From JAWLBY01 sp041687455 (GTDB lineage: Bacteria; Pseudomonadota; Gammaproteobacteria; Xanthomonadales; Xanthomonadaceae), in the NCBI GenBank assembly GCA_041687455.1, contig JAWLBY010000004.1, positions 124,001 through 188,000 of the forward strand: DNA of 64,000 nt, given 5' to 3'. The notes beneath the pieces are model-generated. The model saw only the letters and a program-made list of their open reading frames with translations, made no database searches and was not told the origin of the DNA. How positions within the stretch are numbered: position 1 is the stretch's first letter; every line of letters begins with the position of its first letter. Shown in pieces: positions 45,138 through 52,001 of this stretch. The translations under genes and the position numbers were made by a program.

Positions 45138-45656
45138 ATCAGCACCGAAAAACTGAACCGTAAGAACGAGGAAATCCGGGTCCCGCGCGTGCGCGTGATC
45201 GGCGCCGACGGGGAGATGGTCGGCGTCCTGACCCGTGATGAAGCCTTGCGGCTCGCTGATGACAGCGGCCTCGACCTGGTCGAGATCCAGCCGAATGCGG
45301 AGCCTCCGGTGTGCCGCATCATGGATTTCGGCAAGTTCCGCTTCGAGCAGCAGAAGAAGGCTTCGGCTGCGCGCAAGAAGACGAAGCAGGTCGAGATCAA
45401 GGAAGTCAAGTTCCGTCCGACCACGGACGAAGGCGACTACCAGATCAAGCTGCGCAACATGCGCCGTTTCATCGAGGAAGGCGACAAGATCAAACTGACG
45501 GTGCGATTCAAGGGCCGCGAGATGGCGCACACCGAGCTCGGTGTGGCGATGATCCAGCGGGTCGAGAACGACCTCAAGGAAGACGTGACGATCGAGTCGC
45601 GTCCGCGCCTGGAGGGTCGTCAGATGGTGATGATGCTGGCGCCGAAGAAGAAGTAG
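45138..45656 (+). CDS. infC: Translation initiation factor IF-3 (AUC start)
   Basis: A 172-aa IF-3, which binds 30S subunits and checks start-codon pairing. It has the N domain (NRKNEEIRVPRVRVIG, LDLVEIQPNAEPPVCRIMDFGKF in part) and the C domain (VKFRPTTDEGDYQIKLRNMRRF in part, then GREMAHTELG), ending MLAPKKK. The only start that gives a full N domain is ATC at 45138, with AAGAGGA 8-14 nt upstream. The first ATG or GTG in frame (45189) would delete it. Rare AUU/AUC/AUA starts are the basis of infC autoregulation by IF-3. Confidence 0.96.
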   Translation: MSTEKLNRKNEEIRVPRVRVIGADGEMVGVLTRDEALRLADDSGLDLVEIQPNAEPPVCRIMDFGKFRFEQQKKASAARKKTKQVEIKEVKFRPTTDEGDYQIKLRNMRRFIEEGDKIKLTVRFKGREMAHTELGVAMIQRVENDLKEDVTIESRPRLEGRQMVMMLAPKKK

Positions 45657-45663
45657 GACGTCC

Positions 45664-45866
45664 GGGATTCGGGATTCGGGATTCGGGATTCGTCAGGAGC
45701 GGGTCGCGGCAAGTTGCGGCGGTGCGCTTCGAGCGGAGCTCGAGTCTGGTCCGGGGTCAAGGGCAGCAGGGATGATGCTGTCGGTCAGCAGGACGCTGCC
45801 GAGTGGGTGCGGGACGGGCAGGGCGGCGGGCTTCAAACGAATCCCGAATCCCGAATCTCGAATCCC
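45664..45866. repeat. MITE-like element between infC and rpmI, GGGATTC heptamer arms
   Basis: The left arm is four tandem GGGATTC heptamers (45664-45691). The right arm is four GAATCCC-type heptamers (45839-45866, one GAATCTC). The 147-bp centre codes for nothing. Subterminal sequence at the right end (GCTTCAAACGAATCCC) matches that of the second element between pheS and pheT. It fills nearly all of the 301-bp gap between infC and rpmI, genes that normally lie close together. Confidence 0.88.
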
Positions 45867-45957
45867 CGCCTCAAAACAAGCCGGTTCGAGCAGGACCACA
45901 AGCGTGGCGGTACAGCCACCGCTCGGATCAGTGACATAAACAACCGAGGAAACTCCA

Positions 45958-46155
45958 ATGCCCAAGATCAAGACCAATCGGGCGGCGGCCAAGCGCTTCC
46001 GGAAGACCGCTTCCGGCAAGTTCAAGTGCGGCCACGCCTTCAAGAGCCACATCCTGACCAAGAAGGCGACCAAGCGTAAGCGTGGTCTGCGCGCCACGAA
46101 CCACGTTCGTGCCGAGGACGCCGGTCGCGTCCAGCGCATGCTGCCGTACTTGTAA
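45958..46155 (+). CDS. rpmI: 50S ribosomal protein L35
   Basis: A 65-aa very basic protein matching L35 from end to end (MPKIKTNRAAAKRFRKT, then RKRGLRATNHV and RMLPYL). GAGGAAA lies 6-12 nt before the ATG. It is 14 bp upstream of rplT and normally co-regulated with it. Confidence 0.98.
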   Translation: MPKIKTNRAAAKRFRKTASGKFKCGHAFKSHILTKKATKRKRGLRATNHVRAEDAGRVQRMLPYL

Positions 46156-46169
46156 GGGAGGGCTGAACC

Positions 46170-46526
46170 ATGGCACGAGTCAAGCGTGGCGTCATCGCCC
46201 GTCGTCGTCACAAGAAGGTCCTGTCGCGCGCGAAGGGCTACTACAACGCCCGCCGCAAGGTCTTCCGCGTTGCCAAGCAGGCGGTCACCAAGGCGCTGCA
46301 GTACGCCTACATCGGCCGCAAGCAGAAGAAGCGCCAGTTCCGTGCGCTGTGGATCGTCCGCATCAACGCGGCGGCGCGTCAGTACGGTCTGTCGTACAGC
46401 CGGCTGATGAACGGCCTGAAGAAGGCCAACATCGACCTCGACCGCAAGGCGCTGGCCGATATCGCCGTGCACGACATCAACGCGTTTGGTGCGATCGCCG
46501 AAAAGGCGAAGGCGGCCCTCGCGTAA
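46170..46526 (+). CDS. rplT: 50S ribosomal protein L20
   Basis: A 118-aa L20, required early in 50S assembly and, in E. coli, a translational repressor of rpmI-rplT. It opens MARVKRGVIARRRHKKVLSR, has the YIGRKQKKRQFRALWIVRIN core and ends AEKAKAALA. AGGGAGG lies 9-15 nt before the ATG. The following 476-bp gap with a strong hairpin may partly separate pheST from the upstream genes. Confidence 0.98.
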   Translation: MARVKRGVIARRRHKKVLSRAKGYYNARRKVFRVAKQAVTKALQYAYIGRKQKKRQFRALWIVRINAAARQYGLSYSRLMNGLKKANIDLDRKALADIAVHDINAFGAIAEKAKAALA

Positions 46527-46589
46527 AGCTGATCCCTCGGCAAGAGCCCGGCCATCCATCCATGGCCGGACTTTCCAGCAGGAGGCATC

Positions 46590-46668
46590 GTCATCCCGGC
46601 GCAAGCCAGGATCCAGTTCGATCCTGAAGCCCGCAGGCAGAGTGGGTTCCGGCTTTCGCCGGAATGAC
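46590..46668. repeat. Inverted-repeat element (GTCATCCCGGC family) after rplT
   Basis: The left arm GTCATCCCGGCGCAAGCC (46590 on) and the right arm ending GGAATGAC (46668) form a diverged version of the 21100-21184 element. It contains no coding sequence. A lone right arm follows at 46927-46952. Confidence 0.75.
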
Positions 46669-46689
46669 GGAAAGTGATGCGGCTATACG

Positions 46690-46720
46690 ACATGGGGAAG
46701 GGCACCGCTCTTCCCCATGT
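46690..46720 (+). terminator. Strong hairpin/terminator between rplT and pheS
   Basis: An 11-bp stem ACATGGGGAAG (46690-46700) pairs with CTTCCCCATGT (46710-46720) across a 9-nt loop, followed by TCGTTTG. It would reduce read-through into pheS. The remaining gap to pheS (46721-47002) holds only the repeat arm at 46927-46952 and no gene. Confidence 0.7.
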
Positions 46721-46926
46721 TCGTTTGTGGGCCTGGAAGTCTGCTGCGACCTCGACCGCCGCCGGCAGCACCGGTTCGCGGCGGCAATGCGAACCGGCTG
46801 CACCGGGGGGCGACACCGGTTAATGTCTTCGTCCCGGGCTTTCGGCAAGCTCGGTACCGGCCGGCTTCTGGCCGAGCCGGGATCCGTTGGCCTTTGCTGT
46901 CCTCGAGTGCTCGGTCGGCAGCACAA

Positions 46927-46952
46927 TGGATTCCGGCTTGCGCCGGAATGAC
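46927..46952. repeat. Single repeat arm upstream of pheS
   Basis: A 26-bp copy, starting TGGATTCCGGC and ending GGAATGAC, of the right arm of the GTCATCCCGGC family. Its left partner is absent or decayed. It lies 50 bp before the pheS ATG. Confidence 0.7.
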
Positions 46953-47002
46953 GAGCGAAGGGCGCGGCACGCTGTGGTCGCGCGCCATGGAACGATGACC
47001 CG

Positions 47003-48013
47003 ATGAACGACAACGACACCGACGCATTGGCCACCCAGGAACAACGCGCACTTTCCGACATCGAGGCGGCTGGTTCGCTCGACGCGCTCGAGCAACTGCG
47101 GGTTCGCCTGCTCGGCAAGCAGGGCGAGATCACCGGCCGGTTGAAACAACTCGGCGCGTTGCCGCCGGAGCAGCGCAAGGCGCATGGCGAGCAGATCAAC
47201 CGGGTCCGCGACGCGGTGGCCGCGGCGATCGCCAGCCGCAGGCACACGCTCGAGGAGGCCGCATTCGAGGCGCGCCTGTCCGCCGAGCGGATCGACATCA
47301 CGTTGCCGGGCCGGCACGGCGGGCGCGGCGCGATCCACCCGGTGTCGCGCACGCTCGAACGAATCAGCAGCATCTTCGGCAGCCTCGGCTACCGGGTCGC
47401 CGACGGTCCCGAGATCGAGGACGACTGGCACAACTTCGAGGCGCTGAACTTCCCGCCGCATCACCCGGCCCGGGCGATGCACGACACGTTCTACTTCGGC
47501 GATGGCCGCCTGCTGCGCACGCATACGTCGCCGGTGCAGATCCGGGCGATGAAGGGCGACACGCCGCCGATCCGGATCATCGCGCCGGGCAAGGTCTATC
47601 GCAGCGACTCCGACCAGACCCACACACCGATGTTCCACCAGGTCGAAGGCCTGCTGGTCGACGAAACGTCGAGCTTCGCCGATCTGAAGGGCACGCTGAA
47701 GCAGTTCGTCGATGCGTTCTTCGAACGCGATGTCGGCATGCGCTTCCGGCCGAGCTATTTCCCGTTCACCGAGCCGTCGGCCGAGGTCGACATCGAATGG
47801 CTGCGCCACGACGGCAGCACGAGTTGGCTCGAAGTGCTCGGCTGCGGCATGGTGCATCCGAACGTGCTGGCGAACTGCGGCATCGATCCGGAGCGCTACA
47901 CCGGCTTCGCATTCGGTCTCGGCGTCGAACGCTTCGCGATGCTGCGCTACGGCGTCGATGATCTGCGCAGCTTCTTCGACAACGACCTGCGGTTTCTGCG
48001 GCAGTTTGCGTGA
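47003..48013 (+). CDS. pheS: Phenylalanyl-tRNA synthetase alpha subunit
   Basis: A 336-aa class II catalytic subunit. It has the N-terminal coiled coil (about 1-90), motif 1 around IHPVSRTLERISSIFGSLGY, motif 2 with KVYRSDSDQTHTPMFHQVEG, and motif 3 in GLGVERFAMLRYGVDDLR. GCGCGM-type tRNA contacts precede it (LEVLGCGMVHPNVL). It forms an alpha2-beta2 enzyme with PheT. Unlike E. coli there is no Phe-rich leader peptide upstream. Confidence 0.98.
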   Translation: MNDNDTDALATQEQRALSDIEAAGSLDALEQLRVRLLGKQGEITGRLKQLGALPPEQRKAHGEQINRVRDAVAAAIASRRHTLEEAAFEARLSAERIDITLPGRHGGRGAIHPVSRTLERISSIFGSLGYRVADGPEIEDDWHNFEALNFPPHHPARAMHDTFYFGDGRLLRTHTSPVQIRAMKGDTPPIRIIAPGKVYRSDSDQTHTPMFHQVEGLLVDETSSFADLKGTLKQFVDAFFERDVGMRFRPSYFPFTEPSAEVDIEWLRHDGSTSWLEVLGCGMVHPNVLANCGIDPERYTGFAFGLGVERFAMLRYGVDDLRSFFDNDLRFLRQFA

Positions 48014-48024
48014 TGCCTGGAATC

Positions 48025-48219
48025 GGGACTCGGGATTCGGGATTCGTTGGAGCAGATTCCGGCGAGATCGGGTATTCGGGTCACGAGCCTGGCGTTCAGC
48101 AGCAGATGGATTCCGGCTTTCGCCGGAATGACGGCGGGCGTTGGGCGGGCGATGTCGCGGGATCCTGCGACGCGCTGCTTCAACGAATCCCGAATCCCGA
48201 ATCCCCAATCCCGAATTCC
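48025..48219. repeat. MITE-like element between pheS and pheT, GGGATTC heptamer arms
   Basis: The left arm has GGGACTC plus two GGGATTC heptamers (48025-48045), then GTTGGAGCAG. The right arm is CTGCTTCAAC (48175-48184), then three GAATCCC heptamers and degenerate copies (48185-48219). The 10-bp subterminal parts are inverted repeats with one mismatch. A GTCATCCCGGC-family arm lies inside at 48107-48132. It occupies the whole intergenic region and ends 8 bp before the pheT ATG. Confidence 0.88.
48107..48132. repeat. Repeat arm nested in the pheS-pheT element
   Basis: A 26-bp copy, starting TGGATTCCGGC and ending GGAATGAC, of the right arm of the GTCATCCCGGC family, inside the heptamer-armed element. 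Confidence 0.7.
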
Positions 48220-48227
48220 GGCTTCCC

Positions 48228-50606
48228 ATGAAATTCCCCGAATCCTGGCTCCGTGAACATGTCGCCGTCGATGCCGACCGCGAGCAACTGGCGGCGACGC
48301 TGACTGCGATCGGCCTCGAGGTCGAGGCGCTGGAAACGATCGGCGGTCGGCTGCGTGGCGTCGTCGTCGGCGAGATCGTTGCCTGCGACAAGCACCCGGA
48401 AGCCGATCGGCTGAAGGTCTGCCGGGTCGCGACCGGCGACGGCGAGCCGCTGCAGATCGTGTGCGGCGCGCCGAACGCGCGGCTCGGTCTGAAGGCGCCG
48501 CTGGCGACAGTCGGTGCAGTGCTGCCGGGTGGGCTCGAGATCAAGCCGGCCAGGCTGCGCGGCATCGAGTCGTTCGGGATGCTGTGTTCGGCGAAGGAAC
48601 TCGAGATTGACCCGGATGCGAGCGGCCTGCTCGAACTGCCAGCCGATGCACCGGTCGGTTCGCCGCTGCACGAATTCCTCGGGCTGCCGGATGCGCGCTT
48701 CGAGCTGAAGCTGACGCCGAACCGCGCCGACTGCTTCTCGATCCGCGGCCTCGCCTACGACGTTGCGGCCGCGCTCGGCTCGACGGTCAAGTCGCTCGAC
48801 GAGCCGACCATCGCCGCGGCGTCCGATGCGCGGCTCGAGGTCGTGCTCGACGCCGGTGCCGATTGCCCGCGTTACCTCGGCCGCCTGATCGACGGCGTCG
48901 ACGCCGCAGTGCCGACCCCGGCCTGGATCAGCGAGCGGCTGAAGCGCAGCGGTATCCGCCCGGTCAGTTTCCTGGTTGATGTCACCCAGTACGTGATGCT
49001 CGAGCTGGGCCAGCCGATGCACGCGTTCGACGCCGATACGTTGCGCGGGCCGGTCGGCGTGCGCCGTGCGCGCGTCGGCGAAACGCTGAAGCTGCTCGAT
49101 GGTCGCGACGTGACGGTCGATCCGGAGTTCCTGCTGATCACCGACGCCGACCGCCCGATCGCGCTGGCCGGCGTGATGGGTGGCTTCGATACCCGCGTCA
49201 CCGAAGCGTCGAAGCGGGTGTTCCTGGAGAGCGCGCATTTCGCGCCGGATGCGATCATCGGTCGCGCCCGCAAGCTCGGCCTGCACACCGACGCATCGCA
49301 TCGCTTCGAGCGCGGCGTCGATCCGGAGCTGCCGCGGCGCGCGATCGAGCGGGCGACGCAACTGATCCTGCAGGTCGCCGGCGGCGTGCCCGGGCCGGTC
49401 GTCGAGGCCAGCCTGCCGCAGCACCTGCCGGCGCCGGCCGCGGTGCGCCTGCGCCGTGCGCGTCTTGCTCGCGTGCTCGGCATCGCCATCGCCGATGCCG
49501 AGGTCGAGCGCATCCTTGCGGCACTCGGCATGCAGGTCGCCGGCGATGCCGAAGGCTGGCAAATCACGCCGCCGACCCGCCGCTTCGACATCGCGATCGA
49601 GGAAGACCTGATCGAGGAGATCGCGCGGATCCACGGCTATGCGCGAATTCCGACCAGCGCGCCGACCGGCGAGATTCGACTGGTCGCGACGCCGGAGCGG
49701 CGCGTCACCGAGCACTCGCTGCGGCAGCAGCTCGCGGCGCGCGATTTTTTCGAGGCGATCAATTTCGCGTTCGTCGATGCCGGACTGCTCGACCGCTGGG
49801 GCTTCGACGAGGGCCGCGTCGCACTGGCCAATCCGCTGTCGGCCGAACTGGCCGTCATGCGGCCGGCGTTGTTGCCGGGGCTGGTCGAGGCGCTGCGTCG
49901 CAACCGTGACCGGCAGCAGCCGCGGGTCCGGCTGTTCGAGCTCGGCCGGGTGTTCCGGCAGGGCGACGAGGCCCCGATCGAGACCGCGCGGATCGCCGCC
50001 GCCGCGGTCGGTCGTGCGACCGCCGAGCAGTGGGCCGAACCGGCCCGCGAGGTCGACTTCCACGATCTCAAGGGCGATCTCGAGTCGCTGTTCGCGCTGG
50101 CCGGCAGCGAGTCCGGCATCGAATTCCGGCCGACCACCGCCGGTTGGCTGCATCCCGGCCGCGCGGCCGAGGTCTGGCGCGGCGAGCACCGGCTCGGCTG
50201 GGTCGGCCACCTGCATCCGCGGCTGCTGAAGATGCTCGACATCGACGACGAGGTGGTCGTGTTCGAACTCGACATCGAGCCTCTGGCGCAGCGCGAAGTG
50301 CCGCGCGCCGGCGAGCTGTCGCGCTATCCGTCGGTGCGCCGCGACCTGGCGGTCGTGGTCCCGGAAAGCGTTCCGTGGGCGGCCGTCGAGCGGACCGTCC
50401 GCGACGCGCTCGGCGCGCGCCTGCGGGATCTCGTGGTGTTCGACCGCTATGCTGGCAAGGGCCTCGATGCGGGCTGCAAGAGTCTCGCTATGGGCTTGAT
50501 TCTGCAGGACGTTTCGCGCACCCTTACTGATCAGGACGCTGATCAGGCGGTGGCCGGGGTACTCGATGCGCTGTCGCGCGAATGCGGGGCCAGGCTGCGC
50601 GGCTGA
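48228..50606 (+). CDS. pheT: Phenylalanyl-tRNA synthetase beta subunit
   Basis: A 792-aa beta subunit. It starts MKFPESWLREHV, with an N-terminal tRNA-binding OB domain (about 38-150, KHPEADRLKVCRVATG), B3/B4 editing domain (about 210-395), B5 domain (about 400-475), core synthetase-like domain and C-terminal ferredoxin-fold anticodon-binding domain (about 700-792, SRYPSVRRDLAVVVPE). The B3/B4 domain hydrolyses Tyr-tRNA-Phe. The region before the ATG is the inserted repeat element (GAATTCCGGCTTCCC) with no Shine-Dalgarno, so initiation may be weak or coupled. Confidence 0.97.
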   Translation: MKFPESWLREHVAVDADREQLAATLTAIGLEVEALETIGGRLRGVVVGEIVACDKHPEADRLKVCRVATGDGEPLQIVCGAPNARLGLKAPLATVGAVLPGGLEIKPARLRGIESFGMLCSAKELEIDPDASGLLELPADAPVGSPLHEFLGLPDARFELKLTPNRADCFSIRGLAYDVAAALGSTVKSLDEPTIAAASDARLEVVLDAGADCPRYLGRLIDGVDAAVPTPAWISERLKRSGIRPVSFLVDVTQYVMLELGQPMHAFDADTLRGPVGVRRARVGETLKLLDGRDVTVDPEFLLITDADRPIALAGVMGGFDTRVTEASKRVFLESAHFAPDAIIGRARKLGLHTDASHRFERGVDPELPRRAIERATQLILQVAGGVPGPVVEASLPQHLPAPAAVRLRRARLARVLGIAIADAEVERILAALGMQVAGDAEGWQITPPTRRFDIAIEEDLIEEIARIHGYARIPTSAPTGEIRLVATPERRVTEHSLRQQLAARDFFEAINFAFVDAGLLDRWGFDEGRVALANPLSAELAVMRPALLPGLVEALRRNRDRQQPRVRLFELGRVFRQGDEAPIETARIAAAAVGRATAEQWAEPAREVDFHDLKGDLESLFALAGSESGIEFRPTTAGWLHPGRAAEVWRGEHRLGWVGHLHPRLLKMLDIDDEVVVFELDIEPLAQREVPRAGELSRYPSVRRDLAVVVPESVPWAAVERTVRDALGARLRDLVVFDRYAGKGLDAGCKSLAMGLILQDVSRTLTDQDADQAVAGVLDALSRECGARLRG

Positions 50607-50624
50607 TGCCAAGCAGGGGGAAGG

Positions 50625-50924
50625 ATGGCACTGACCAAGGCCGAAATGGCCGAGCGCCTGTTCGAGGACGTGGGCCTCAACAAGCGTGAAGCCAAGGAGT
50701 TCGTCGACGCGTTTTTCGACGCGTTGCGCGAGGCGCTGGAGCGCGGGCAGCAGATCAAGCTGTCCGGCTTCGGCAATTTCGATCTGCGCAAGAAGAACCA
50801 GCGCCCCGGGCGCAACCCGAAGACCGGCGAGGAGATCCCGATCTCGGCCCGCACCGTGGTCACGTTCCGGCCCGGCCAGAAGCTGAAGGAGCGCGTGGAA
50901 GCCTATGCTGGATCCGGGCGCTAA
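50625..50924 (+). CDS. ihfA: Integration host factor alpha subunit
   Basis: A 99-aa DNA-bending protein of the HU/IHF family (MALTKAEMAERLFEDVGLNK in part, IKLSGFGNFDLRKKNQRPGRNPKTGEEIPI in part), with the proline that intercalates in DNA in the beta-arm GRNPKTGE. GGGGGAAGG precedes the ATG. It overlaps the MerR gene by 20 bp. Standard position after pheT. Confidence 0.97.
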   Translation: MALTKAEMAERLFEDVGLNKREAKEFVDAFFDALREALERGQQIKLSGFGNFDLRKKNQRPGRNPKTGEEIPISARTVVTFRPGQKLKERVEAYAGSGR

Positions 50925-51261
50925 CCGCGAGCTGCCGGCGATCCCGGCCAAACGCTATTTCACGATCGGCGAGGTCAGCGAGCTGTGCGACGTCAAGCCG
51001 CACGTGCTGCGCTACTGGGAGACCGAGTTCACCAGCCTGAAGCCGGTCAAGCGACGCGGCAACCGGCGCTACTACCAGCGCCATGACGTGCTGATGATCC
51101 GGCAGATCCGCTCGCTGCTGTACGACGAGGGCTTCACGATCACCGGCGCCCGGCAGCGGCTCGAAGGCGAGCAGGGCCGTGCCGACACCAACCTGTCGAT
51201 GCAGATCGTCCGCCAGGTCCGGCTCGAACTCGAGGAAGTGCTGCACCTGCTGCGTCGCTGA
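50905..51261 (+). CDS. MerR-family transcriptional regulator
   Basis: A 118-aa regulator with a MerR winged helix (about 17-85: YFTIGEVSELCDVKPHVLRYWE in part, RRGNRRYYQRHDVLMI) and a short dimerisation helix (VRLELEEVLHLLRR). There is no effector-binding domain and no conserved metal-binding Cys. This gene often follows ihfA in gammaproteobacteria; its targets are unknown. It overlaps the 3' end of ihfA by 20 bp and is translated with it. Confidence 0.92.
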   Translation: MLDPGANRELPAIPAKRYFTIGEVSELCDVKPHVLRYWETEFTSLKPVKRRGNRRYYQRHDVLMIRQIRSLLYDEGFTITGARQRLEGEQGRADTNLSMQIVRQVRLELEEVLHLLRR

Positions 51262-51429
51262 GCGCGCTGCACCGGGCGGTCCACTCGCGCATCGGACGGG
51301 TTCGGCGCCGGGCTCGCGCGCGGCTGCTCGCAGTGTGTTCCTGCACGAGTTCGATCGCGGCAGGTGATGGGTTGCGCTGCTGCCGCGCCGTGCTGTGCGC
51401 CGTTGCAGCGCGGTCGGGCGGATCTTGCG

Positions 51430-51435
51430 TATAAT
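51430..51435 (+). promoter_or_regulatory. -10 element of the tRNA-Pro promoter
   Basis: A perfect TATAAT 37 bp before the tRNA. The only -35-like hexamer (TTGCAG, 51403-51408) is 21 bp away, so the -35 is weak or unrecognised. Confidence 0.6.
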
Positions 51436-51472
51436 CCCGCGCTCGCCCTCGGGCGATCGGTTTGCCTCGTGT

Positions 51473-51549
51473 CGGGGCGTAGCGCAGCCTGGTAGCGCAC
51501 TACAATGGGGTTGTAGGGGTCGCGAGTTCGAATCTCGCCGCCCCGACCA
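51473..51549 (+). tRNA. tRNA-Pro (anticodon GGG)
   Basis: A 77-nt cloverleaf. The acceptor stem CGGGGCG/CGCCCCG is followed by A and an encoded CCA. The anticodon arm CTACA-ATGGGGT-TGTAG gives GGG. Confidence 0.98.
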
Positions 51550-51793
51550 CTCGGCAACCGGATTCCGCCGGCCGCAATGGCCGGCGATGCAGCAGTCAAT
51601 GCGACTTCCGCTCTGACCCTTTGTCACACGAAACCGTCGGTCGATGGCCGGCGCATGACGTGCGCGCCGCACTGGATGTCCTGATTCGGTTCGCAGCATA
51701 GGCTGCGGGCGATTCATGCAGCCGCGCTGGCGGTCTGGGGCGGGCGAGCTGGCTCCCCGAAACGGAGCGCGCCTTGTCGGAGGGCGCAAACGC

Positions 51794-51819
51794 GAAAGGC
51801 CCGCTTTCGCGGGCCTTTC
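51794..51819. terminator. Hairpin terminator between tRNA-Pro and tRNA-Leu
   Basis: An 11-bp stem GAAAGGCCCGC (51794-51804), loop TTTC, complement (51809-51819). It lies 10 bp past the CCA of tRNA-Leu on the minus strand, where GCGTTTGC follows, and could also stop tRNA-Pro transcripts. Confidence 0.7.
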
Positions 51820-51829
51820 GGCTGAATCA

Positions 51830-51914
<85 letters not shown>

Positions 51915-51950
51915 AGGTGTCGCAGCGCTCGGGGCGCCGGCGAGCCGCGA

Positions 51951-51979
51951 ACGATACGGGCAGTCGAATGGCTTGTCAA
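51951..51979 (-). promoter_or_regulatory. Sigma70 promoter of tRNA-Leu
   Basis: On the minus strand: -35 TTGACA (51979-51974), 17-bp spacer, -10 TATCGT (51956-51951), followed by a GC-rich discriminator. Confidence 0.82.
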
Positions 51980-52001
51980 CGTCCGCTCATCCGGCTCGCG
52001 T

